Shown here piece after piece: positions 24,614-32,340 of a DNA stretch of 56,759 nucleotides. Within the stretch, counting starts at the first letter, position 1. Each line of letters starts with the position of its first letter. Source of the DNA: Pedobacter borealis DSM 19626 (GTDB taxonomy: Bacteria > Bacteroidota > Bacteroidia > Sphingobacteriales > Sphingobacteriaceae); NCBI RefSeq assembly GCF_000708285.2, contig NZ_JAUG01000023.1, positions 1 through 56,759 of the forward strand, given 5' to 3'. The notes beneath the pieces were generated by a model. The model saw only the letters and a list, made by a program, of their open reading frames with translations. It did no database searches and had not been told where the DNA came from. A program made the translations under genes and the position numbers.

Positions 24614-25663
24614 ATGAAATTCCCTCAATTAGCAGGCACACTAATACTTGGTTTTGCCGCAATCAGCTTATTTGCCAACTGTAATTCAGACGGTAAGAGC
24701 AGTGGCGGTATCGGTAAAATCTTTTCTTCTGATTCAACTAAAAAGAAAACGGACTCAACGGTAAACGTAATGAAACCGGTTGATCCAAAGCTTTACGATT
24801 CGTTGGTAAAAAAACTGGCAAACGGAGATACTACCGGAAGATGGCCAGTAAAAAAACAACCATATCCTTTAGCGGGAGCCATTTTACCTTTTAAACGCAT
24901 AGTTGTTTATTATGGAAACCTGCATTCGAAAAAAATGGGCGCGCTTGGCGAGTATGCACCTAAAGAAATGTGGAAACATTTAAATGCTGAGGTTAAACAT
25001 TGGGAAAAGGCTGATCCCTCTACCCCTGTACAACCAGGATTACACTATATTGCTGCAGTAGCAAGTGGAACACCGGGGAAAGATGGAAAATACATCAACA
25101 GAATGGGCAATAAACAGATTGATTCTGTTTTGAAAATTGCCAAAATGCAACCTAATACCATTGTATTTTTAGATCTTCAGGTAGCTTTAAGCACAATAAA
25201 AGCCGAGTTACCTCATATCGCAAAATACCTGGAATTGCCATACGTTCATTTAGGTATCGACCCTGAATTTTCGATGAAAGACGGAACATTGCCAGGCAAA
25301 AAAATCGGCACCTACGATGCTGCCGATGTTAATTATGTAACCGGATATTTAGCAGATATTGTTAAAAAATACAACTTGCCTCCAAAAGTATTTGTATTGC
25401 ATCGTTTTACGAAGAAAATGGTAACGAATTCTGCTAATATTAAATTACGTCCTGAGGTTCAGGTTGTGGTACATATGGATGGATGGGGTGAACCTGAATT
25501 AAAAAAAGGTACCTACCGCCACTTTATACAGGGCGAGCCTGTACAATTTACCGGCTTTAAGCTATTTTATAAAAACGATCTAAAAAAAGATCCGAAGCGT
25601 TTGATGACTCCAGAAGAGCTGTTAAAGCTTACACCAAAACCGATATATATTCAATATCAATAA
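24614..25663 (+). CDS. Lipoprotein of unknown function, possible TIM-barrel fold
   Basis: This 349-residue protein starts with a lipoprotein signal (LILGFAAISLFANC, lipobox Cys23). A Ser/Thr/Lys linker follows. The main domain (about 70-349) alternates strands and helices in a barrel-like order: RIVVYYGNLHSKKMGALGEY, LHYIAAVASGTPG, IVFLDLQVALSTIKAEL, YVHLGIDPEFSM, AADVNYVTGYLADIV, KVFVLHRFT, VQVVVHMDGWG, FTGFKLFYKND, MTPEELL. I recall similar uncharacterised proteins in other phyla, but cannot verify this here. Acidic residues at strand ends (DPEF, MDGWG) would suit a hydrolase. It is followed by a strong terminator. Confidence 0.7.
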   Translation: MKFPQLAGTLILGFAAISLFANCNSDGKSSGGIGKIFSSDSTKKKTDSTVNVMKPVDPKLYDSLVKKLANGDTTGRWPVKKQPYPLAGAILPFKRIVVYYGNLHSKKMGALGEYAPKEMWKHLNAEVKHWEKADPSTPVQPGLHYIAAVASGTPGKDGKYINRMGNKQIDSVLKIAKMQPNTIVFLDLQVALSTIKAELPHIAKYLELPYVHLGIDPEFSMKDGTLPGKKIGTYDAADVNYVTGYLADIVKKYNLPPKVFVLHRFTKKMVTNSANIKLRPEVQVVVHMDGWGEPELKKGTYRHFIQGEPVQFTGFKLFYKNDLKKDPKRLMTPEELLKLTPKPIYIQYQ

Positions 25664-25670
25664 AAGTAGA

Positions 25671-25806
25671 AGAGGCTGTATCATAAAGGCGATTTCACCT
25701 CAGATGCTGTCATGTTGAGCCTGTCGAAACACCTTAAAGCGTATTTAAACGGGTCCTTCGACAAGCTCAGGATGACATATATATTTATGATACAGCCTCT
25801 TTTTTG
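25671..25806 (+). terminator. Terminator hairpin with a palindromic element inside its loop
   Basis: A perfect 17-base inverted repeat, AGAGGCTGTATCATAAA (25671-25687) and TTTATGATACAGCCTCT (25784-25800), is followed by a T run. It lies 8 bases after the lipoprotein stop. The loop is about 96 bases long and contains a separate imperfect palindrome (25709-25776). A terminator loop is normally only a few bases, which suggests insertion of the palindrome. Confidence 0.75.
25709..25776. repeat. Dispersed palindrome (GTCATGTTGAGCCTGTCGAA type)
   Basis: Left arm GTCATGTTGAGCCTGTCGAA pairs imperfectly with right arm TTCGACAAGCTCAGGATGAC. Similar half units (CCTGAGCCTGTCGAAGG) occur near 45955 and 43439. 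It is nested in the loop of the terminator at 25671-25806. Confidence 0.7.
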
Positions 25807-26095
25807 TTTTCATGCTATATAGGATACATTTTGTGATGTATCTATCAATTTTCCATTTAGTTAATTTTTAATCATAGATGCACACAGATTCTTATATCTG
25901 TGTGCATCCTTTTTTATGTGTAGTTTATTAAGATTACCTAATCTTAGGAACATTGAGGTATTTACCTAAAGTGCTGTCTAAACAGCGCCTCCTTAAAACT
26001 TATAGGAATAATCGGTGTCCGACCAATCTTTAATATCAAAAAAATGTCTTTTTTTGATTGATCTAAAATTGGAATAGATTTTATATACGTAGGAT
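25807..26095. other. msrA upstream region with a terminator-like hairpin
   Basis: The hairpin GATGCACACAGAT / ATCTGTGTGCATC (25877-25908) with 13-base arms is followed by CCTTTTTTAT, so it could terminate plus-strand transcription. The same ATCTGTGTGCATCC sequence occurs near 56630. No gene and no clear promoter box were recognised before msrA; small palindromes such as AAGATTACCTAATCTT lie between. Confidence 0.55.
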
Positions 26096-26638
26096 ATGCA
26101 AACAGCAACATTTGGCGGCGGCTGCTTTTGGTGCACCGAAGCCGTTTTTCAGACGTTAAATGGAGTAAGCCAGGTTACATCGGGCTACATGGGGGGAGAT
26201 TTAAAGCATCCTACCTATATGGAAATTTGTAATGGCGATACCGGACACGCAGAAGTAATCCGAATCTCATTCGATGAAAGTGTTATTTCGTTCAATGAGC
26301 TGTTATTGGTATTCTTTAAAACCCATAATCCAACAACTTTAAATAGGCAGGGTAATGATGTTGGCACGCAATACCGCTCGGTGGTTTTTTATGAAAATGA
26401 AGATCAGAAAAAACAGACGGAGAAAATGATCGAAGATTTAACCCAACAACATATTTTCGATAAGCCCATTGCCACAGAAGTTTCTCCTATAGCCGAATTT
26501 TATGAGGCTGAAGATTATCATCAAAACTATTTTAGCAACAATCAGGGGAAACCTTATTGTGCATTTGTGATACAACCCAAACTTAATAAGTTTGCTACTG
26601 ATTTTAAAGATAAAATTAAACCAGCGCTTTTGGACTAA
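26096..26638 (+). CDS. msrA: Peptide-methionine (S)-S-oxide reductase MsrA
   Basis: This 180-residue enzyme reduces methionine-S-sulfoxide in proteins. The N terminus is the signature FGGGCFWCTEAVF with catalytic Cys10. Other family blocks are SGYMGGD, YMEICNGDTGHAEVI and NDVGTQYRSVVFY. The length is normal for the stand-alone form; no MsrB domain is fused. The stop directly abuts the stop of the convergent acyl-CoA-dehydrogenase-like gene, with no intergenic space. Confidence 0.95.
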   Translation: MQTATFGGGCFWCTEAVFQTLNGVSQVTSGYMGGDLKHPTYMEICNGDTGHAEVIRISFDESVISFNELLLVFFKTHNPTTLNRQGNDVGTQYRSVVFYENEDQKKQTEKMIEDLTQQHIFDKPIATEVSPIAEFYEAEDYHQNYFSNNQGKPYCAFVIQPKLNKFATDFKDKIKPALLD

Positions 26639-27727
26639 TTAAATTTCGAAAGTAAGTAAAGCATGTTGGCTCGCCGTATGAATATCTCTCCAAACCCTAT
26701 TAATTTCTGATTCCTTTTTTGCAGCCGCTAAGCCACAGTATGGGAATAAAGTAGCTGCCGATTTCCAACAGGCATGGGCCAATTTACGACTGATTGAACT
26801 CACCTCCATTAAGATATCCTCATTAATTTCACCATCACCCATTAACTGATTCCAGGACTCCTCAAACGCATGGTAGAATTTGGCACGAAGATTTAGTACT
26901 TCTTCTTTACAACGGTTAAGTTCGTTGTTAAAAAACAAAATTTGCGCTTCATTATATCTCCCCAATCCAGAACGCGAATAAAAAGATTGCTCTACCAGTT
27001 TAATAAAATGATTGGTCATTCCTAAACTATTTACTGTTAATGTGGTTTCTGCGAGCTGTAAAAAGGGATAATCAAAGCCTGAATCTGCCACTTCGATATG
27101 CTGGTTAATTTTAAAGGTCCTATTTTCGTCGACGTTTAAATCACAAACTTCAAAAGCATGACTGCCTGTTGCAATTAAACCAAAGTAAGACCACCCGGGT
27201 AAAATATTTACCTCCTCCTTTTTAAGGATGAATGATTTTATTTCAGGTTCTCCATTTTCAGCTAAAATATCATCGCCATTTTCGTTTTTAAGCGTGCAGT
27301 TGGCTGTAAATATAGTGGCATGCAATGCCCCGCTGGCATAGCTCCATTTTCCATTAAGCAGATACCCGCTTTGCGTTTTAATGGCCACGCCACCTACAGC
27401 ACCACTCCCAGCAAAACAAACTTCACGATCAGCAAAAATCTCTGCAGCCAATTCAGGATTTAAAAACCCTGCAAACCAGCCTGCACCTGCACAAAGTGTA
27501 ATGGTCCAGCCTAAACTTCCATCAGCTTCAGCCAATTCTTCTTCCAATCTTAAAATTTCAGGAAGTTTTTTGTTTGGTCCGCCATAAATTTCGGGCACAA
27601 AAAGCTTAAACCAATTTTCCTGATAGGCCAGCTCCAAAATTTCGGGATGAAGTTTACCCATTTCTTCCGAAATTGCTGCATAAGCTTTTACTTTTTCCTG
27701 CCAGGTAGTGCTTAATGTTTCTTGCAT
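26639..27727 (-). CDS. Acyl-CoA dehydrogenase-fold flavoprotein
   Basis: This 362-residue protein has the acyl-CoA dehydrogenase fold. The helical N-terminal domain contains LFVPEIYGG and EEELAEADGSLGWTITLCAG. The middle beta domain has GKWSYASGALHATIF, and the C-terminal helical domain ends WRDIHTASQHALL. The lack of the usual catalytic Glu region and the HTASQH end make it look like the group of flavin-dependent monooxygenases related to HpaB/DszC. It starts 29 bases after the PnuC-family gene, so it is probably in the same TPP-controlled transcript. The substrate is unknown. Confidence 0.78.
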   Translation of the reverse strand: MQETLSTTWQEKVKAYAAISEEMGKLHPEILELAYQENWFKLFVPEIYGGPNKKLPEILRLEEELAEADGSLGWTITLCAGAGWFAGFLNPELAAEIFADREVCFAGSGAVGGVAIKTQSGYLLNGKWSYASGALHATIFTANCTLKNENGDDILAENGEPEIKSFILKKEEVNILPGWSYFGLIATGSHAFEVCDLNVDENRTFKINQHIEVADSGFDYPFLQLAETTLTVNSLGMTNHFIKLVEQSFYSRSGLGRYNEAQILFFNNELNRCKEEVLNLRAKFYHAFEESWNQLMGDGEINEDILMEVSSISRKLAHACWKSAATLFPYCGLAAAKKESEINRVWRDIHTASQHALLTFEI

Positions 27728-27756
27728 GATTATTTTTGCTTTGTGTAGAGAGACAA

Positions 27757-28377
27757 TTAAGCCAATTTGAGTCTGCTTTTGTTAATGATCTTCTTCCAGT
27801 CTAAAAACCCAAATATGGCTACAGTGAACAAAAACGTAGTTAAACAGGCCATAAGTGGAAGCTTTTTATGAAACAGCAAGGGAATGGCCACAATATTCGA
27901 AATGTTCAGGAATATCCAGTTTTCTATTTTACGCTTGGCCAACAGCCACATACCTGCCCACGCTGTTGAAGATACAAAGGCATCAAAAACAGGCACATCC
28001 GAATCGGTATAATGCCTCAATACAAGGTAAAGTACGCCGAAACCAATCACAGAAATTAAAACAGCAATGGTTAATTCTTTATTGCTCGACCATGAAACCT
28101 GATTTTCTCCGTCCTGTTTTCTTTTCTTCCAGATTATCCAGCCATAAACGCTCATCACCAGATAATAAATGCTCAGCAAGGTTTCTGCATACAGCTTTAC
28201 ATTTAAGAGTAGAAACATCGATAACAGGATCGAAATTATTCCTGTTGGATAAAGCCAGATACTATTCTTCTTCGCCAGTAAAACTTCAGATACCCCAAAA
28301 CCTACAGCCAACCATTCGATTAATGAGGTGTGTAAAATCTGCTCCTGAAAAAGCTTAAACCAATCTTGAAAATTCAT
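27757..28377 (-). CDS. pnuT: PnuC-family transporter, probably thiamine-specific (PnuT)
   Basis: This 206-residue membrane protein of the PnuC family has about seven helices. Family features are WLAVGFGVSEVLLAKKNSIWLYPTGIISI near the N terminus, YLVMSVYGWIIWKK in the middle, and WAGMWLLAKRKIENWIFLNISN near the end. PnuC itself takes up nicotinamide riboside. The TPP riboswitch 77 bases upstream on the same strand indicates the thiamine-transporting PnuT branch. Family is clear from sequence; substrate is inferred from the riboswitch. The acyl-CoA-dehydrogenase-like gene follows 29 bases later. Confidence 0.88.
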   Translation of the reverse strand: MNFQDWFKLFQEQILHTSLIEWLAVGFGVSEVLLAKKNSIWLYPTGIISILLSMFLLLNVKLYAETLLSIYYLVMSVYGWIIWKKRKQDGENQVSWSSNKELTIAVLISVIGFGVLYLVLRHYTDSDVPVFDAFVSSTAWAGMWLLAKRKIENWIFLNISNIVAIPLLFHKKLPLMACLTTFLFTVAIFGFLDWKKIINKSRLKLA

Positions 28378-28453
28378 TTACAATAATTTGCGTTGTGGCC
28401 GGTAAAAATAATTAGATACCGTTTTCGGGGCGAAACAGTTTTGTAAATTTTAA

Positions 28454-28630
28454 CCTCTTCCTACGGCGGCATTACCCGCATCAGGTTCATTAGAAGGTGT
28501 AAGGTTTGAGGTATATGGTGTAAGGTTAAACCCTATACCTTAAACCTTTTGGCTTAAACCTCTAAATGGGTATAATCTCAGCAAATTGATGGCAACAGAC
28601 ATTGCAACATCAAAAAGCACCCCTTTGAGC
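28454..28630 (-). promoter_or_regulatory. TPP (THI-box) riboswitch with an expanded J2/4 junction
   Basis: Read on the minus strand, the 5' part AAAGGGGTGC and GCTGAGATTATACCC and the 3' part GAACCTGATGCGGGTAATG then CCGCCGTAGGAA match the conserved TPP aptamer. The P3 hairpin (TGATGTTGCAAT...TTGCCATCAA) is plausible. Between ATACCC and GAACCTGATG, where most aptamers have about five bases, lie 79 bases (28489-28567) that form their own hairpin. The aptamer controls the downstream PnuC-family gene. A small hairpin at about 28412-28437 followed by a T-rich stretch might be the expression platform. Confidence 0.9.
28501..28548. repeat. CCTTAAACC-type hairpin inside the TPP riboswitch
   Basis: The arms AAGGTTTGAGGTATA (28501-28515) and TATACCTTAAACCTT (28534-28548) pair with one mismatch. 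The sequence type matches intergenic patches at 6590-6725 and 19070-19225. It occupies the J2/4 junction of the aptamer. Confidence 0.75.
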
Positions 28631-28677
28631 AAGGCAAATATAGGTTTAAAAATGAAATGTTTTGATTGAAATGTGAA

Positions 28678-28722
28678 GAGTTGTCAACTTTCTTGCCACC
28701 AGGCCATTAAAGTTGACAACTC
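28678..28722 (-). terminator. Inverted repeat downstream of parC, possible terminator
   Basis: Perfect 14-base arms GAGTTGTCAACTTT and AAAGTTGACAACTC with a 17-base loop lie 11 bases after the parC stop. There is no good T run on the minus strand, so factor-independent termination is doubtful. It may instead protect the mRNA 3' end. Confidence 0.5.
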
Positions 28723-28732
28723 TCGAATCTAT

Positions 28733-31645
28733 TTAAAATAATCCCAGCTGCCCTTTGTCATCAATATCGATATCATCCGGATTGGTGATCTCGAAATCTA
28801 TCTTTTTAACGGGTTTTTCTTCTGCCTCAGGTTTATCTTCGGTTTTCACTTCTTCTTTTTTAACAGGCTCAGCTTCTGGCTTTGGTTTTTCTACCATGGC
28901 CTTTTCTACTGCAGCAGGTTTTTCTTTGACTTCAGGCTTTTCAACCTTAACAACAGGCTCTTCCTTACGTTCAAATTTTGGTTTTGGCTGCGCTACAACA
29001 GGTTTGTCTATTACCTCTTCCGGCACTTCTGATTCTGTTACGATTTCCTCGTTCGCAATCGCCTCTTCGCTTGTAACCACCTCATCTAGTGCTTCTTCAG
29101 CACCCTCTTCCTCGTCAACTGTTACTTCCTCAACCGCCTCAATTTCTACCTCAGGCTCTTCTAATACTACTTTTTGAACGTCGTGCGGCGACAGTCTATT
29201 GCCGTTTGCCTTTAGTCCTTTAACATCAATCAGTTCTGCTAAGGTTAAATCCAATGTTTCCGGAATTTGGGTTTTACCTTTTAAAACATCAACAATAATT
29301 TTTGCTACCGGATTTGAAGTAAGGAATAACAACCTCGATTTCTGCTCTTCGCTAATGAAAATGGTTTTCCTACCATTAGCTTGCAGTTCGAATGCAAAAC
29401 GTTTAATAAAATAATTTTGTGCTTTGCCTTCAAAATGGACCGCAGCAAAAATCTTTTCCGGATCAAACTTCTGGATCAAGATCAGGCCATCATCAAAGTG
29501 GTTACTCAATTCGAAAGAACTTAACTCATAGTAACCATCTTTGTGCACCTGTAAAATACGATCGTCGCCATCAAATTCGCCCAGGTATTTTCCTCGGCCA
29601 TCAACGTTTAGGCGTTTTAATAAATCATCGTACCAGATTTTCAGTCCAGATAAAGTAGAAACGCCTTTGCTCTTCAAGATGATCTTTTTAACCGGATATT
29701 TCGAAATGATATTCCCCTGCGAGCCACGTCCCTTAATGGCCACTTCTGCAAAATCCTGATCGAACTGAAGCTTGCGCAATTTAGAGTGCGGTTTTAATGC
29801 AACATTCACTATCTCAGCTTCTCCGTTCGGATTGGCTGTAAAATATAAAACCTTCGAACCTTTCGATCCCTTGGTTAAGTCGTATTCCTTATCTCGTGTT
29901 ACCCCAACTACAGCAAACCTTTTAATATACGAAGTACCACTTGCACCATCTTTATAAACCATGTTGTAAATGGTACGCTCATCGTTTTTCTTAAATACCT
30001 GGGCGTGTATAATGCCTTTACCTACAAAGGTTTTATCGGCTACCTTGGTGATAATGCATTTACCATCCTCACGGAAAACAATTACTTCGTCTATATCCGA
30101 ACAATCGGCCACAAATTCATCTTTACGTAAACCCGATCCGATAAATCCATCCTCACGGTTCATGTACAGTTTTACATTCGCCAATGCAACTTTCGATGCT
30201 TCTACGCGATCGAACAAACGGATTTCGGTTTTACGTTCTCTTCCTTTTCCGTATTTATCTTTCAGTTTCTGGTACCAGGCAACAGCGTAATCGGTAAGGT
30301 GTTTTAGATGATTTTTAACCACTTTAATTTCATCTTCCAGGTTTTTCATCTGCTCATCGGCCTTTTTCACATCAAAACGGGTGATGCTACTCATTGGCTT
30401 ATCAATCAGCTTTTTAAAATCCTCAGGTAAAATTTCGCGGTAAAGCGATGGCTTAAACGGATCAAATAAAATGTGTAATACCTCAACTACGGTATCAAAA
30501 TTCGTTGAGTTTTCATATTCAGGATTTTTGTACATCCCCTCCTGAATAAATATTTTAAGTAAAGAACTAAAGAAAATCTTCTCCTGCAACTCATGCAAGC
30601 GGATCTCCAACTCTCTTTTTAATAAATTTTTAGTGTGTTTTGTATTTTCAATCAGGATATCGTTCACACTCAAAAAGAGTGGCTTATCCCCTTGAATAAT
30701 ACAGGTATTTGGCGAAATAGACACCTCACAAGCGGTAAAAGCATATAGTGCGTCAATGGTTACATCAGGCGAAATACCCGGTGCCAGGTGCACTACAATT
30801 TCTACATTGGCCGCCGTGTTATCCTCAATCTTTTTGATTTTGATTTTGCCTTTATCATTGGCCGATAAAATACTATCAATAACAGAACCCGTTGTGGTAC
30901 TGAACGGAACTTCGGTAATCACCAAAGTCTTTTTATCCTTCTCGGTTATTTTTGCACGAACACGGATTTTACCTCCACGCTGCCCTTCATTATAATTCGA
31001 GAAATCGGCCATACCGCCCGTAAAGAAATCGGGCAATATATTTGGGCGCACACCTTTCAGCGCTTCTATCGAGGCATCCAGCAATTCGATAAAATTGTGT
31101 GGCATTACCTTGGTAGCCAAACCCACGGCAATACCCTCAGCACCCTGTGCCAATAACAAAGGGAATTTAACCGGTAAAGTGATCGGCTCATTATTACGCC
31201 CGTCATAACTTAACTGCCACTCGGTAGTATCAGGGTTAAACACCACGTCGTTGGCAAATTTTGATAAACGTGCCTCGATATAACGTGGTGCCGCAGCACT
31301 ATCGCCAGTAACCGGATCGCCCCAGTTACCCTGCATATCAATCAATAAATCTTTTTGACCGATCTGCACCATCGCATCGCCAATAGATGCATCACCGTGC
31401 GGGTGATATTTCATGGTGTTACCGATTACATTCGCCGCCTTATTAAAACGTCCATCATCCATCTCCTTAAGCGAGTGCATAATGCGTCGTTGAACAGGCT
31501 TCAGTCCATCGTTAATGTGCGGAACTGCCCTATCGAGAATTACATAAGACGCATAATCGAGAAACCAGTTTTCGTATAAACCGTTGATTGGGGTTATGGT
31601 ATGTTTGTGCTCTTCGTTTACGTTTTGATCTAATTCTTCACTCAT
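28733..31645 (-). CDS. parC: DNA topoisomerase IV subunit A (ParC)
   Basis: This 970-residue type IIA topoisomerase breakage-reunion subunit has the active-site Tyr122 in SAAAPRYIEARLS, preceded by PHGDASIGDAMV. The beta-propeller C-terminal domain (about 520-830) lacks a GyrA-box that I can see. It is followed by a long Glu/Val/Lys/Pro-rich tail (about 840-950) and ends DIDDKGQLGLF. It decatenates daughter chromosomes with ParE. The partner gene lies about 12 kb away on the same strand rather than adjacent. The charged tail is longer than in proteobacterial ParC. Confidence 0.92.
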   Translation of the reverse strand: MSEELDQNVNEEHKHTITPINGLYENWFLDYASYVILDRAVPHINDGLKPVQRRIMHSLKEMDDGRFNKAANVIGNTMKYHPHGDASIGDAMVQIGQKDLLIDMQGNWGDPVTGDSAAAPRYIEARLSKFANDVVFNPDTTEWQLSYDGRNNEPITLPVKFPLLLAQGAEGIAVGLATKVMPHNFIELLDASIEALKGVRPNILPDFFTGGMADFSNYNEGQRGGKIRVRAKITEKDKKTLVITEVPFSTTTGSVIDSILSANDKGKIKIKKIEDNTAANVEIVVHLAPGISPDVTIDALYAFTACEVSISPNTCIIQGDKPLFLSVNDILIENTKHTKNLLKRELEIRLHELQEKIFFSSLLKIFIQEGMYKNPEYENSTNFDTVVEVLHILFDPFKPSLYREILPEDFKKLIDKPMSSITRFDVKKADEQMKNLEDEIKVVKNHLKHLTDYAVAWYQKLKDKYGKGRERKTEIRLFDRVEASKVALANVKLYMNREDGFIGSGLRKDEFVADCSDIDEVIVFREDGKCIITKVADKTFVGKGIIHAQVFKKNDERTIYNMVYKDGASGTSYIKRFAVVGVTRDKEYDLTKGSKGSKVLYFTANPNGEAEIVNVALKPHSKLRKLQFDQDFAEVAIKGRGSQGNIISKYPVKKIILKSKGVSTLSGLKIWYDDLLKRLNVDGRGKYLGEFDGDDRILQVHKDGYYELSSFELSNHFDDGLILIQKFDPEKIFAAVHFEGKAQNYFIKRFAFELQANGRKTIFISEEQKSRLLFLTSNPVAKIIVDVLKGKTQIPETLDLTLAELIDVKGLKANGNRLSPHDVQKVVLEEPEVEIEAVEEVTVDEEEGAEEALDEVVTSEEAIANEEIVTESEVPEEVIDKPVVAQPKPKFERKEEPVVKVEKPEVKEKPAAVEKAMVEKPKPEAEPVKKEEVKTEDKPEAEEKPVKKIDFEITNPDDIDIDDKGQLGLF

Positions 31646-32340
31646 TTATTTACAAAAATTGGCAGCCGTAAATATAATAAAAATGATTTCATAGAATGAA
31701 GAGAGGTTATTCACATTTCAAGATGGGAAATTTGTTAAAAAACAAGGGTAAGGTGCGTTTTGCTTAGCTCTTGCCGTCATTCCCGCGCAGGCGGGAATCT
31801 TACTGCTTGGATATTATAAAATGATTTCTCATCCTATCGGCTGGTGTCTCACCTGCCGAAATCTAAAGTTATTTGAGCTTATATTCTCTTAAATGCCTTA
31901 TATGGTAAAAAAGAGGCAAGAAAAAGATCCTTCACTGCGTTCAGGATGACAAACCAATTATTCATCCTATCGGCTGGTGTCTCACCTGCCGAAATCTAAA
32001 TTTGTTTGTGTTGATTTGGAAAGCAGGGTCCGTCGGTTTTTGTTTAGCGTTTCTTCCGGCTTTCCGATGCGATCTTTTTTGCCCTCCAGCTCAGCCCAAG
32101 GCAGCAAAAAAGGATCTCCTCTTCAATCCGGTTTAGAAAAACAGTTTTGAGGTACTATTTAGTGTTGCAGAGCGCATAGAACCACTCCCAGCCCCTCCTT
32201 GAGAATAAGGAGGGCAGCAGGATAGTTTGATAAGGAATAGAGAATATGGCGATTTGGGCTTATATTTCCTTATATATCTTACATGGTAAAAAAAGGCAGG
32301 ATAAGATCCTTCACTACGTTCAGGATGACAAATAATTTGG
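31646..32340. other. Long repeat-filled gap upstream of parC
   Basis: Nearly 700 bases hold no convincing gene. Contents are GTCATTCCCGCGCAGGCGGGAAT at 31776, a 39-base direct repeat at 31829-31867 and 31962-32000, and two copies of a longer block (about 31878-31953 and 32259-32332). There is also a GCCCTCCAGCTCAGCCCAAGGCAGC-type composite near 32080 and a CCCTCCTTGAGAATAAGGAGGG hairpin near 32191. An open frame at 32133-32372 is a translation of these repeats. Confidence 0.7.
31829..32000. repeat. 39-bp direct repeat pair (CGGCTGGTGTCTCACCTGCCG)
   Basis: Copies at 31829-31867 and 31962-32000 are identical over 39 bases and contain the palindrome CGGCTGGTG / CACCTGCCG. The unit between them (31878-31953) recurs in altered form at 32259-32332, so the region grew by duplication. 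Confidence 0.75.

Noticed and set aside
25877..25915. Possible small RNA or riboswitch before msrA
   Set aside because: Only a simple hairpin with T run is visible; no known RNA family pattern was recognised, so it is reported only as terminator-like.
28755..29177. Serine-rich 140-codon open frame on the plus strand
   Set aside because: It is the antisense of the Glu/Val/Lys-rich ParC tail; the codon pattern explains the Ser/Thr-rich peptide.
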